Source: Sphingomonas sp. R-74633 (lineage in GTDB: Bacteria; Pseudomonadota; Alphaproteobacteria; Sphingomonadales; Sphingomonadaceae). Taken from it: 64,000 nucleotides of DNA. Shown here one piece after another: positions 43,349 through 52,087 of this stretch. The notes beneath the pieces are model-generated. The model did no database searches and had not been told where the DNA came from. It saw only the letters and a list, made by a program, of their open reading frames with translations. The DNA is taken from the NCBI RefSeq assembly GCF_013416555.1, contig NZ_JACCFG010000004.1, positions 496,001-560,000 of the forward strand, written 5' to 3'. The stretch's first letter is position 1, and each line of letters begins with the position of its first letter. The translations under genes were made by a program, and so were the position numbers.

Positions 43349-43714
43349 TCACGGCTGCTGGCCGATGGCGCGCGCCCGCGTCATCGCGGCGTCGACCGAG
43401 TTGCGTTCGCAATCCTTCGCGCTGTCGACCGCGGGATAATTGGCGTCGAGCCAGTCGCACGAGCGCTTTGCCGCTTGGCGGATCCGCGCCTCGGCGGTGG
43501 AGAGGCCGGCGGGCGTCCTGAGGTCTAGGTCGGAGATGTTGACCCGGATCGAATGCGCCACCGTCTCGGTCGCGGTGCCGTCGGGCGACCATTTGCCCAC
43601 GCGCGGCGCAGTGACGGTGATGCTGCCATTGTCCTGATCCTGCGCGGTGGCAGCGGCGAAGGGCAGCAGGAGCGCGCCCGCGGCGCAAAGGGCGACGATA
43701 CGCTGTACGAACAT
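43349..43714 (-). CDS. UrcA family exported protein
   Basis: 121 residues with a signal peptide (IVALCAAGALLLPFAAATAQ). It matches the UrcA family, common in sphingomonads: IRVNISDLDLRTPAGLSTAE, RIRQAAKRSCDW and a second Cys in SAKDCERNSVDAAM, which probably form a disulfide. Function unknown. It sits 11 bases upstream of the phosphatase and is probably co-transcribed with it. Confidence 0.82.
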   Translation of the reverse strand: MFVQRIVALCAAGALLLPFAAATAQDQDNGSITVTAPRVGKWSPDGTATETVAHSIRVNISDLDLRTPAGLSTAEARIRQAAKRSCDWLDANYPAVDSAKDCERNSVDAAMTRARAIGQQP

Positions 43715-43744
43715 CTCGGCCTCCTCGAACAGGCGATGGGAAAT

Positions 43745-43768
43745 GGGCGGCGCCCGGAAGCGCCGCCC
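43745..43768 (-). terminator. Hairpin after the arylsulfatase
   Basis: GGGCGGCGC (43745-43753) pairs with GCGCCGCCC (43760-43768), loop of 6, starting 10 bases after the sulfatase stop on the minus strand. The following ATTTCCC is only weakly T-rich. Confidence 0.6.
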
Positions 43769-43778
43769 CAGGGGGAGC

Positions 43779-45317
43779 TCAATCCGCAGCCTGCTGGAGC
43801 GCCAGCTTCTCGAGCGCATCGCTGATCGTGAAACTTCCCGGCTTCTGCACGCGCGGGAATTCCGCGAGGCTCGCGACGAACTTGTCGGCCAGGCCGAAGG
43901 CGCCGAACAGGATATAGTCGTGGTAGAGGAACCACTCGTAATAGCTGTTCGACGTGATGTCGGCATATTCATAGGGGTCGGTACGCAGGTTGAAGAGCTT
44001 GGGCAGCCGCAGCGTCACGAACGGCTCGCCCCAGATCTTCATCGTGCCCTGCACGCGCTGTTCCATGAACACGACCTTCCAATTGTCATAGCGCAGCGCG
44101 AGCACATCGCCGTCGTCGCTGAAGTAGAAGAACAGCTTGCGCGGGCTCTCCTTCTCCTTGCCGGTGATGTGGCCGACCATGCTGAACCCGTCGATATGGT
44201 TCTTGAAGGTCTTGCCGTTGGCCTGATGCCCTTTTTTGAGCTTCTCGCTCACATCGGGCTCGCCTGCCATTTCGAGGAAGGTCGGCAGCCAGTCGTGATG
44301 CTGGACGATGCCGTTGGAGACCGATCCCGGCGCCACCTTGCCCGGCCAGCGCACCAGCAGCGGGATGCGGAAGGCGCCTTCCCAATTGGTGTCCTTCTCG
44401 CTGCGGAACGGCGTGGTGCCGGCATCCGGCCAGGAGTTGCGGTGCGGACCGTTGTCGGTCGAATACATCACGAAGGTGTCATCGGTGATGCCGAGCTCGT
44501 CGAGCAGATCGAGCATCTGGCCGACATTGCGGTCATGATCGATCATCGTGTCGTGATATTCGGACTGCCAGCGCCCGGCCTGCCCCCTGCTCTCGGGCTT
44601 GGTGTGCGTGAACATGTGCATGTGCGTGGTGTTGAGCCACACGAAGAAGGGCACGCCGTCCGCCTGCGCCTTCTTAATAAAGGCCGTGGCCTTCTCGACG
44701 AAGTCATCGTCGCAGGTCTCCATCCGCTTCTTGGTCAGCGGGCCGGTATCCTCGATCTTCTGCTTGCCGACCCGGCCCCAGCGCGGCTCCTCGGTGGGAT
44801 CGTCCTTGTCCGTCGCCCAGCAGTGCATCACGCCGCGCGGGCCGATCTGCTTCTTGATGTTGGGGAAGTCCTTCTCGGGGAAATAGTCGGCCATCTCCGG
44901 CTCTTCCTCGGCATTCAGGTGATAGAGATTGCCGTAGAATTCGTCGAAGCCGTGCGCGGTCGGCAGATATTCGTTGCGGTCGCCGAGATGGTTCTTGCCG
45001 AACTGGCCGGTGGCATAGCCATGGTTCTTGAGCAGTTCGGCGGTGGTCACCGTCTCGGCCTGCAGCCCTTCGCGCCCGCCCGGGCGGCCGACCTTGGACA
45101 GGCCCGTGCGATAGACGCTCTGCCCGGTGATGAACGACGAGCGCCCGGCGGTGCAGCTCTGCTCGCCATAGCTGTCGGTGAACATCATGCCCTCGCGGGC
45201 GATGCGGTCGATATTCGGGGTCTCATACCCCATCAGGCCGCGGCTGTAGCAACTGAGGTTGCTGATCCCGATATCGTCGCCCCAGATGACGAGGATGTTG
45301 GGCTTTCCATTGGGCAC
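43779..45317 (-). CDS. Arylsulfatase (type I sulfatase)
   Basis: 512 residues, no signal peptide, so it may act in the cytoplasm or leave by another route. Metal ligands are seen in LVIWGDDIGISNLSCYS and YSTDNGPHRNSW. The formylglycine signature is Cys55-Thr-Ala-Gly-Arg59 (EQSCTAGRSSFITGQS), then QFGKNHLGDR. Large sulfatases with IGPRGVMHCWATD-type inserts are usually annotated arylsulfatase. Substrate unknown. The formylglycine-generating enzyme lies 1.8 kb away on the other strand. About 110 bases separate it from the upstream beta-barrel gene. Confidence 0.9.
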   Translation of the reverse strand: MPNGKPNILVIWGDDIGISNLSCYSRGLMGYETPNIDRIAREGMMFTDSYGEQSCTAGRSSFITGQSVYRTGLSKVGRPGGREGLQAETVTTAELLKNHGYATGQFGKNHLGDRNEYLPTAHGFDEFYGNLYHLNAEEEPEMADYFPEKDFPNIKKQIGPRGVMHCWATDKDDPTEEPRWGRVGKQKIEDTGPLTKKRMETCDDDFVEKATAFIKKAQADGVPFFVWLNTTHMHMFTHTKPESRGQAGRWQSEYHDTMIDHDRNVGQMLDLLDELGITDDTFVMYSTDNGPHRNSWPDAGTTPFRSEKDTNWEGAFRIPLLVRWPGKVAPGSVSNGIVQHHDWLPTFLEMAGEPDVSEKLKKGHQANGKTFKNHIDGFSMVGHITGKEKESPRKLFFYFSDDGDVLALRYDNWKVVFMEQRVQGTMKIWGEPFVTLRLPKLFNLRTDPYEYADITSNSYYEWFLYHDYILFGAFGLADKFVASLAEFPRVQKPGSFTISDALEKLALQQAAD

Positions 45318-45426
45318 GCCGAGTCTCCTTTGGACAGGTTCGACGCTGAGCCTGACTCGGGCGCGCCGGGGCGCACATCGGCACTAACCCCGTCTTGCCG
45401 GCCGGAATTTCCCGGTCAGCGCGGCG

Positions 45427-46257
45427 TCACTGCGGAAACAGCAAGGTGATCGCCAGCCGGGCGCCCCATTCGGGGCCGCCCGTCGGACTCACGGCGTAAT
45501 ATTTGCCGGTCGCGGCGATCTGGATCGGCTGCTTGCCGATCTTTGCCACGCGTCCCAGCGTCAGGTTGATCGGTACCGTCCACAGCTTGTGCTTCCAGTC
45601 ATAGACCGTCTCGGTGTTGATCCCGATGCTGGTGGTGTCCTTGAAGTTCTTCGAGAGGAACGGCTGGAGGAAGGTGCTGCTCACTTCCGGCCGGTCATCC
45701 TTGCCGGCGACCGACCAGACATGGTTCGCCAGCATGCCGATCGTATAGCCGCTCGGCGTCTGCTTGAGTATCAGCCCGGTCGGCCCCGCTCCCCATCGAT
45801 GCGAGCCGAAATCCGAATTGCCGGTGGGGTAGACGAACACCGGCCCCAGGCCGATCGTCAACCCGCCGCCGGTCTTCGGCTTCAGGAAGAAGCTCTGGGT
45901 AGTATCCCCCAGGCCGGTGCCGCCCAGATTGTCCGGCGCGCTGCGGCCCTGCGAGATGAACGGCACGATCGTGCGCACGATCAGGTCGAGGTCGCCGCCC
46001 AGATGCATCGGGATCACCGGCTGGACATTTAGCGTGTAGCGCACCGCGCCCTCGGGCCCGAAGCAGCAATCGAGATTCTGCTGGAAGGGCACGCTGATCA
46101 GGTCGGAGATTGGGTTGGCGATCTTCGCGGCCAGATCCGCTGAGTCCGCCGCGGCGGGCGGCGTGTCGGGCGCTGGCGCCTCGGGAACGCGGTCATCCTG
46201 CGCCCGGGCGGGCAAGCTCGCGGCAAGGGCAAAGAGCAGCAGCGCGGGCCTGAGCAT
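45427..46257 (-). CDS. Outer-membrane beta-barrel transporter-like protein (copy 1)
   Basis: 276 residues with a signal peptide (LLLFALAASLPARAQ). After a short Pro/Ala linker, barrel strands follow: NLDCCFGPEGAVRYTLNVQP, TGLGDTTQSFFLKPKTGGGL, GPVFVYPTGN and KLWTVPINLTLGRVAKIG, ending LAITLLFPQ. The layout is like proteins grouped with the phenol-degradation meta-pathway outer-membrane family. Substrate unknown. The frame extends to 46572, but the ATG at 46257 alone gives a signal peptide. Confidence 0.7.
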   Translation of the reverse strand: MLRPALLLFALAASLPARAQDDRVPEAPAPDTPPAAADSADLAAKIANPISDLISVPFQQNLDCCFGPEGAVRYTLNVQPVIPMHLGGDLDLIVRTIVPFISQGRSAPDNLGGTGLGDTTQSFFLKPKTGGGLTIGLGPVFVYPTGNSDFGSHRWGAGPTGLILKQTPSGYTIGMLANHVWSVAGKDDRPEVSSTFLQPFLSKNFKDTTSIGINTETVYDWKHKLWTVPINLTLGRVAKIGKQPIQIAATGKYYAVSPTGGPEWGARLAITLLFPQ

Positions 46258-46468
46258 GGGCGGTTCCTTCGCAAAACGAAAACCGCACTGTCGCGACACG
46301 GGCGCGCCCCGCCCATCGGGCGCAACCCCCAGCCGAGCGCCGGGCATTCCCCGAGCGCGCGGCCGGGGCGCTCTCAGGGTCTCGACGGCGACGAAGCCGG
46401 GGCTTTCCCCGATGGGCGGCGCGCCCGCGCTTCGGGATGATGGCGCCGCAGCTGAAAGGAATCTCCCG

Positions 46469-47110
46469 ATGAGCGATCTTCCGGGGCCGAAGCGGCCGGA
46501 CCGCTTCAATCCCGCTCCCGTGCCCGACATTCCCGACACCAGCCAGCTGAGTGGCGAGGAAATCCCGACCACCTATTCGCATTTCCGCACCGGGCTTTCG
46601 CGGCACCGCACGGGCTTGTCCGAGCACCGCACCGACCTGTCCGAATATCGCACCGACCTCTCGACGCACCGGACCGACCTGTCGACCGAGCGCACCGAGC
46701 TTTCGATGCGCCGCAGCGGCATGTCGGTGCAGCGCACCCGGATGAGCGCCGACCGCACCTTGATGTCGGTGATCCGCACCTCGCTCTCGCTGATCGGCTT
46801 CGGCTTCACCCTCGCCCAGTTCTTCAGCAAGCTGCGCGATGCGGGCACGATCACCCACGCCGCCGCGCCGCGCAACTTCGGGCTGATGCTGATCCTGCTC
46901 GGCGTGCTGCTGCTGATCGGCGGCATCGTGCGCCACCTCCAGTTCGCGATCGAGCTGCGCAACCTGCGCGGCTCGATGGTCCGCGAGGGACTGCTGCACG
47001 GCGAGATGAAATATCCGATCTCGCTCACGCTGATCACGGCGATCCTGCTGCTCGCCATCGGCGTGGCAGCGGCAGTCAACATCGTCTGGGGCCTGGGGAT
47101 TTTCGGCTGA
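46469..47110 (+). CDS. DUF202 membrane protein with ten RT-x-LS heptads
   Basis: 213 residues. Residues 39-108 are ten consecutive 7-residue units of the form x-R-T-x-(L/M)-S-x, such as HRTDLSE and YRTDLST. The last units (DRTLMSVIRTSLSLIGFGF) match the canonical start of the DUF202/YidH membrane domain, so the array extends the family motif upstream. Three helices follow (SLIGFGFTLAQFF; FGLMLILLGVLLLIGGI; LITAILLLAIGVAAAV). Function unknown. ATG with AAAGGA upstream. Its stop overlaps the start of the formylglycine-generating enzyme as TGATG. Confidence 0.82.
   Translation: MSDLPGPKRPDRFNPAPVPDIPDTSQLSGEEIPTTYSHFRTGLSRHRTGLSEHRTDLSEYRTDLSTHRTDLSTERTELSMRRSGMSVQRTRMSADRTLMSVIRTSLSLIGFGFTLAQFFSKLRDAGTITHAAAPRNFGLMLILLGVLLLIGGIVRHLQFAIELRNLRGSMVREGLLHGEMKYPISLTLITAILLLAIGVAAAVNIVWGLGIFG
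46583..46792 (+). repeat. Ten 21-base units encoding the RT-x-LS heptad
   Basis: Positions 46583-46792 are ten in-frame 21-base units within the DUF202 gene. Protein identity is high in the first five units and decays toward the membrane domain, while the DNA has already diverged at third positions. Confidence 0.85.
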
Positions 47111-48063
47111 TGGAAATGCACCTGATGCGCCCGCGCCTGGACGGCCCGCCCGAGCGCGACATGGTCTGGATCCCCGGGGGCAGCTTCACCATGGGGTCCG
47201 AGGATCACTATCCCGAGGAGCGCCCGCTACGCCCCGCCCAGGTAAAGGGCTTCTGGATCGACCGTACGCCAGTCACCAACCGCGACTTCGCGCGCTTCGT
47301 CGAGGCGACGGGACACCGTACCGTCGCCGAGACCCCGCCCGATCCCGAGGACTATCCCGGGGCTTTGCCCGAGATGCTGGTCGCTGCGTCGGTGGTGTTC
47401 ACCCCGCCGGCCCGCCCGGTCGATCCGAACGGGCCGGTGACGCAGTGGTGGGCGATGGTACCGGGCGCGGACTGGCGCCACCCGACCGGGCCGGAGAGCA
47501 GCATCGAGGGGCTGGAGGATCACCCGGTAGTCCATGTCGCGCTCGCCGATGTCGAGGCCTATGCCGAATGGGCCGGCGCCGACCTCGCGACCGAAGCCGA
47601 ATGGGAGTTTGCCGCGCGCGGCGGGCTGACGGGCGTCGAATATGCCTGGGGCGACAGCTTCCTGGTCGACGGCGCACACATGGCCAACACCTGGCAGGGT
47701 GCCTTCCCTTACGCCAACACGCTCGAGGATGGCTGGCTGCGCACCTCGCCGGTGGGCAGCTTCCCGGCCAATGGCTTCGGCCTGGCCGACATGATCGGCA
47801 ATGTCTGGGAATGGACCAGCGACTGGTGGTCGACGCCGGTGGTGCAGAGCCGCCATTGCTGCAGCGTCGAGCCGCGCACACCCAGCCGCGAGGACAGCGT
47901 CGAGCCTGGCGGCCCGCTCCCGATCCCGCGCCGCGTGCTAAAGGGCGGATCGCATCTCTGCGCGCCCAATTACTGCCGGCGCTACCGCCCGGCGGCGCGC
48001 CATGCCCACCCGATCGACACCTCGACATCGCATATCGGCTTTCGCTGCGTGCTGCGGCCCTGA
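47110..48063 (+). CDS. Formylglycine-generating enzyme (SUMF1 type)
   Basis: 317 residues. FGE-sulfatase fold: MVWIPGGSFTMGSEDHYPEE, KGFWIDRTPVTNRDFARFVE, GLADMIGNVWEWTSDWW and LKGGSHLCAPNYCRRYRPAA. The two active-site cysteines of true FGEs are kept (Cys284 and Cys289, C-x4-C), so it should oxidise the sulfatase Cys to formylglycine in a copper-dependent reaction. No signal peptide, so it would modify sulfatases before export. Translationally coupled to the DUF202 gene. Both sulfatases in the window (25135 and 43779) are candidate substrates. Confidence 0.9.
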   Translation: MEMHLMRPRLDGPPERDMVWIPGGSFTMGSEDHYPEERPLRPAQVKGFWIDRTPVTNRDFARFVEATGHRTVAETPPDPEDYPGALPEMLVAASVVFTPPARPVDPNGPVTQWWAMVPGADWRHPTGPESSIEGLEDHPVVHVALADVEAYAEWAGADLATEAEWEFAARGGLTGVEYAWGDSFLVDGAHMANTWQGAFPYANTLEDGWLRTSPVGSFPANGFGLADMIGNVWEWTSDWWSTPVVQSRHCCSVEPRTPSREDSVEPGGPLPIPRRVLKGGSHLCAPNYCRRYRPAARHAHPIDTSTSHIGFRCVLRP

Positions 48064-48290
48064 CCGGTCTTGCAATGTAGGATTTCGTCTGTTTCCCTCT
48101 TTGCGCCAGGCTTGCTGCCCGGCCGCTCTTTGCTCTGTTGGAAAGATAGGATCACGCTCGCGCAAGGATCTTGCGAGATGCGCGCCGTTACGCCGAACTG
48201 TGTCAACCTAAGCGGCGAGAAAACACGCGCTTGGCGCGTCCTTCATGCCCTTTGGCGAGTCGCCGCCGCCGGCGCTGTAGGAAAGCCGGG

Positions 48291-49265
48291 CTATTGCTTC
48301 GGCATGTTCATGTGCAGCGGCAGCGACAGGTCGAGCATGAAGGCGGTGCCCTTTGTGCGGTTCTTCTCGCCGAACTCCTGCAGCACCTTGATCCGGAAGC
48401 TCGCCGGGCTGCGGCCGAGCACGGTGTTGAAGGCCATGGTGCCGCCCACGCCGCTCACCCGGCCCTTATAGGGGCCCTGCGTGGCACCGCCGCCGGTGTC
48501 GCCGGTCAGCTGCTCGAAATGATAGCCGAGCACGCCGATCGAGAATTTCTTCGACAGCGCCTTCTCGACCGACAATTCGGCATGGAAGTCGTTCCCCGAA
48601 TCATAGTCGGTGTCCTTGTTATTGCCGTTGAAGGTGATGCCGACCTTGCTGCTGACATCCCAGCCGGATGCTTCGTCATGGAAGCTCATCGCCCCGGAGA
48701 CATCCTCGGCCCAGCGATGGAAGGAGAGGTTGGCGAGCGCGTCGGCGCGGTAATAGCCGACGGGGATGTTCACCAGCCCGCTCAGCTGGGCGTGGAACTT
48801 GCCGCTCTTCCAGCCGAGCGAGACCATGCCGATCGGGTCGCCCACCATCACATTCGCGTCGTGCCGGCGAATGTCGATCTGGCGGCCGAGCGGCCCGGTG
48901 ATCACGGCGGAAGCGTCGATCATCGGCGCGCCGACCGGCAGCACGCCGCCGATCGCCAGCGTGCCGCCCAGGAAGTTGGTGCTCGGCACGGCGACCAGCG
49001 TAGTGAAGTTCGCCGCGATCGTCGCATCGACATCGGTGACCAAGCTGCCGCCGATCTTGAAGTCGCGCTGCGAGTTGGTGCCGCCGGTGTAAACGAAGAT
49101 GGTATTGTCGATATAGATGCCGGTGAGCGGGGGCTGGACCGCCGTGGCGGGACCGCCGCTGCCCAGCAGATAGACGCTCGAGCCATTCTCGTCGGCCCGT
49201 GCCGCGCCGCCTGCCGTCACCGAAAAGGCGGTGGCCGCCAACAGGATAGAGAGCTTTCTGGTCAT
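48291..49265 (-). CDS. Outer-membrane protein of the phenol-degradation meta-pathway type (copy 2)
   Basis: 324 residues with a signal peptide (SILLAATAFSVTAGGAARA). Barrel strands and family pattern: PPLTGIYIDNTIFVYTGG, VPSTNFLGGTLAIGGVLPVG, PIGMVSLGWKSGKFHAQLSG, SSKVGITFNGNNKDTDYDSG and FSIGVLGYHFEQLTGDTGGG. These outer-membrane channels are linked to uptake of hydrophobic or aromatic compounds in some bacteria. ATG at 49265 is chosen for the signal peptide. The 227 bases between the FGE stop and this gene's stop hold no feature beyond a small CGCAAG/CTTGCG hairpin. Confidence 0.8.
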   Translation of the reverse strand: MTRKLSILLAATAFSVTAGGAARADENGSSVYLLGSGGPATAVQPPLTGIYIDNTIFVYTGGTNSQRDFKIGGSLVTDVDATIAANFTTLVAVPSTNFLGGTLAIGGVLPVGAPMIDASAVITGPLGRQIDIRRHDANVMVGDPIGMVSLGWKSGKFHAQLSGLVNIPVGYYRADALANLSFHRWAEDVSGAMSFHDEASGWDVSSKVGITFNGNNKDTDYDSGNDFHAELSVEKALSKKFSIGVLGYHFEQLTGDTGGGATQGPYKGRVSGVGGTMAFNTVLGRSPASFRIKVLQEFGEKNRTKGTAFMLDLSLPLHMNMPKQ

Positions 49266-49498
49266 CGGAGGCGCTCCTGCTTGGAATTGCCTCCGGGCGT
49301 AGCAACCGCCCGCACGCCCCTGAATCGGGGAAAACCCCCGCCGCCCGCCCGGACGATCCCCCGGCGCCGCTCGGCCCGTCGCAACCGGCGCCCCGAGGCT
49401 GGGCCATGGAAGCTCCCCCGCCCGGACGCGGGTTTGCCCCGATGGCGAGCCCCGGCGCTTCGCCACATGTTCGCCGCTCCCTTTCCCAGGAGACGGCC

Positions 49499-50191
49499 AT
49501 GGCCCGGAAACTCATCGCAGTCCTGTCGGCAGCGGCGCTGCTGAGCTTTGCCAACCCCGCCCTCGCGCAGAAAAAGGCGGCGCCGGAGAACTGGGACGGG
49601 ATGGTCAAGGTCAAGGCCAAGCGCGTCGACCTCGCCTATCTGCTGCCGAACGCGGATTTCCGCGGCTATACCAAGGTGATGATCGACCCCACCCAGGTGT
49701 CGTTCCGCAAGAACTGGCAGCGCGACAGCAACGACATGACCGCCGGAACGCGCGTCACCGACGACGACGCCCGCCGCATCCTCGACGAAGCCCAGAAGGG
49801 CTTCAACAAGATCCTCGCCGAGGCCTATCAGAAGGCCGGCTATCAGGTGGTGACCGCCCCGGGCGCCGATGTGCTGCGCCTCACTCCCGGGCTCGTCGAT
49901 CTCGACGTCGAGGCGCCGGACACGATGAGTCCCGGCATCACCCGCACCTATACGCATGAGGCTGGCGGCGCGATCTTCGTGCTCGAGGCGCGGGATTCGC
50001 TGAGCAACCAGCTGCTCGGGCGCGCCGTGGATGGGCAGGAAACCAGCGACTTCGGCCCCTATATCCGCAACCGCGCGACCAACGCCGGTGCGTTCGAGCA
50101 GCTGTTCGACGAATGGGCGAAGATCAGCGTGAAGGCGCTTGCCGAGCTCAAGGAGCAGTCGCCGATCAATACTGCCGGCATGAAGAAGTAG
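49499..50191 (+). CDS. Exported DUF3313-like protein
   Basis: 230 residues with a signal peptide (LIAVLSAAALLSFANPALAQ). The pattern YTKVMIDPTQVSFRKNWQRD, ILAEAYQKAGYQVVTAPGAD and TYTHEAGGAIFVLEARDSLS resembles DUF3313 envelope proteins, though the N-terminus lacks the lipobox common in that group. Function unknown. AGGAGA precedes the ATG. It is 14 bases upstream of the next beta-barrel gene, so the two are an operon. Confidence 0.7.
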   Translation: MARKLIAVLSAAALLSFANPALAQKKAAPENWDGMVKVKAKRVDLAYLLPNADFRGYTKVMIDPTQVSFRKNWQRDSNDMTAGTRVTDDDARRILDEAQKGFNKILAEAYQKAGYQVVTAPGADVLRLTPGLVDLDVEAPDTMSPGITRTYTHEAGGAIFVLEARDSLSNQLLGRAVDGQETSDFGPYIRNRATNAGAFEQLFDEWAKISVKALAELKEQSPINTAGMKK

Positions 50192-50205
50192 CGAGAGCTT
50201 GCACC

Positions 50206-50985
50206 ATGTATGTGCGCCTGTTCGCCCTGGCGGCGCTCGCCCTGCCCGCCCTCGCCCATGCCCAGGAGCAGGAGGAAGAGGCGTCGCCAAGCGGCCGCGA
50301 CATCACCCGCCCGGTCCTGACGCTGGACCTGCGCACCGAGGTCGCGCGGGAGGATGACCAGGACAAGCTGACGGTCACGCTGCGCCACGATCACCCCGTC
50401 GATCTGGGCGGCGGCTGGCGCGTCAACCTGCGCGTCGACTTGCCGGTGAAGATCGTCGATGCCGAGGAGGAAGCCGACACCGGCACCACGATCGGGCTGA
50501 GCAATGTCCTGTTCCAGGCGATCTTCATCCGCGAGCTGGGCGAGGATCAGGGCTTCGGCTTCGGCACCCAGGTCAAGCTCCCCTCGGCGAGCGACAGCCG
50601 GTTCGGCAGCACCCAGTGGCAACTCCTGCCCACCGCCGGCTATCGCTGGCCCGCGCATGGCATCTCGAAGGAGAGCTTCTTCCAGATCCTCACCCGCTAC
50701 CGCTTCAGCCTGGCGGACGGCAGCGGCCGCGCCACTGCGAGCGAGCTGCAATTCTCGCCCAACCTGGAGATCGGCCTGCCCGGCAAGGCCTATTTCTCGA
50801 TCTTCCCGAGCACCGATATCCGCTATGACTTCAAGACCAAGTCGTTCTTCCTGCCGCTCAACCTGGAAGTGGGCAAGAAATGGGGAAGGCTCGTCACCTC
50901 GCTGGAGGGCGGGGTCGGCCTGATCGAGGGTAATGCGGCGCCCTATCAGTGGAAGGTAGAGGCGCGGATCGGCCTGCGCTTCTAG
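50206..50985 (+). CDS. Outer-membrane beta-barrel transporter-like protein (copy 3)
   Basis: 259 residues with a signal peptide (LFALAALALPALAHAQ). Barrel strands: LTVTLRHDHPVDLGGGWRVN, FGFGTQVKLPSASDSRFGS, FFQILTRYRFSLADGSGR and FFLPLNLEVGKKWGRLVTSL, ending VEARIGLRF with terminal Phe. It has the same general layout as the proteins at 45427 and 48291 but is not obviously the same family. Substrate unknown. Co-transcribed with the DUF3313-like gene. Confidence 0.65.
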   Translation: MYVRLFALAALALPALAHAQEQEEEASPSGRDITRPVLTLDLRTEVAREDDQDKLTVTLRHDHPVDLGGGWRVNLRVDLPVKIVDAEEEADTGTTIGLSNVLFQAIFIRELGEDQGFGFGTQVKLPSASDSRFGSTQWQLLPTAGYRWPAHGISKESFFQILTRYRFSLADGSGRATASELQFSPNLEIGLPGKAYFSIFPSTDIRYDFKTKSFFLPLNLEVGKKWGRLVTSLEGGVGLIEGNAAPYQWKVEARIGLRF

Positions 50986-51173
50986 CCGCGAATTACCCGC
51001 TTGCGGGCGTGTGCAGGCCGGGGTCGGCGGGTGCCATCGCCATCGGTTCGTCGCGCGGCGCGGTCGAACCAACCCCGCAATCAACCGCCCTGCCGGGGCT
51101 GTTCATCTGCGAGACAGGTTGACCTGAACACGCAAGGCCAGCCGGTGGGGGCAGTTTAGAGGAGGTTGCCTCA

Positions 51174-52049
51174 ATGCGTGTCATTTCCAAAAGGTCGGGG
51201 GTTCGCTTCCTGGCCGCCATGCTCGCCGTGTCTGCCTCGAGCAGCGCGTTTGCGCAGCAGCAGAGCTCGCCCGATTCCAATATCGTCGTGAATGGTCCGG
51301 CCCCGTCCGAAATGGTCGCAGGGCCTGAGGTCAAGGGCGTCATCGTCGCACGCAATGGCGACCGCGTGAAGGTCGCGACCGCCGACGGGCAGAGCACGAT
51401 CATCACCATCAGCGATACGACGCGGGTCAAGGCCGGCGGCGGCCTGCTCGGCAGCCAGAAGCTCGCCGCAGACTCGCTGCTCAACGGGCTGCCGGTCACC
51501 GTCAAGACGCTGCAGCCGCGTGATGCCCAGGCAGGTGGTCAGCTCTATGCGAGCCAGATCACCCTCAAGAAGAATGATCTGCGCACCGCGACGATGATCC
51601 AGAGCGGAACGTCCCAGCGCTTCGACGAGCAGACCGCGGCGACCGAGGCGCTGCGTGGCCGCATGGCCGATATCGACAAGTACAACATCAAGAGCACGAC
51701 GAACGTGCACTTCGATGTCGGCAAGTCGAACCTTTCCGAGCAGGACAAAGCGCAGCTTTGCGGCACGGCAACCGAGGCGCAGGGCACCGAGAATGCGCTG
51801 ATGCTGGTGGTCGGCTATACCGATTCGACCGGCGGCGAAGACCTCAACCAGGAGCTCAGCGAGAAGCGCGCCGCGCGCGTCATCAACTATCTCCAGCAGG
51901 CCTGTGGCTGGAAGCCGTATCGCATGCTGACCCCGACGGGCATGGCCAAGGCCGACCCGCTGGCGAGCAACGATACGCCCGAAGGCAAGGCGCAGAACCG
52001 CCGCGTTGCGGTGAATGTGCTGGTCAGCAAGAGCGTCGACGGCTTGTAA
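51174..52049 (+). CDS. OmpA-family protein
   Basis: 291 residues with a signal peptide (FLAAMLAVSASSSAFAQQ). The N-terminal part (about 50-120: VKGVIVARNGDRVKVATADG, TTRVKAGGGLLGSQKL) looks like a small OB- or DUF5666-like domain rather than a barrel. The C-terminal OmpA domain (about 180-285) has TNVHFDVGKSNLSEQDKAQL, VVGYTDSTGGEDLNQELSEK and NRRVAVNVLVS with the Asp and Arg that bind peptidoglycan. It probably tethers the envelope. It has its own promoter region (50986-51173) and a terminator. Confidence 0.85.
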   Translation: MRVISKRSGVRFLAAMLAVSASSSAFAQQQSSPDSNIVVNGPAPSEMVAGPEVKGVIVARNGDRVKVATADGQSTIITISDTTRVKAGGGLLGSQKLAADSLLNGLPVTVKTLQPRDAQAGGQLYASQITLKKNDLRTATMIQSGTSQRFDEQTAATEALRGRMADIDKYNIKSTTNVHFDVGKSNLSEQDKAQLCGTATEAQGTENALMLVVGYTDSTGGEDLNQELSEKRAARVINYLQQACGWKPYRMLTPTGMAKADPLASNDTPEGKAQNRRVAVNVLVSKSVDGL

Positions 52050-52054
52050 GTTGC

Positions 52055-52081
52055 GTGGGGCTGGCTCCGCGCCGGCCCCAC
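52055..52081. terminator. Hairpin between convergent OmpA and threonine aldolase genes
   Basis: GTGGGGC (52055-52061) pairs with GCCCCAC (52075-52081), loop of 13. It fills the gap between the two stops. There is no T tract. Confidence 0.55.
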
Positions 52082-52087
52082 AGGCGA

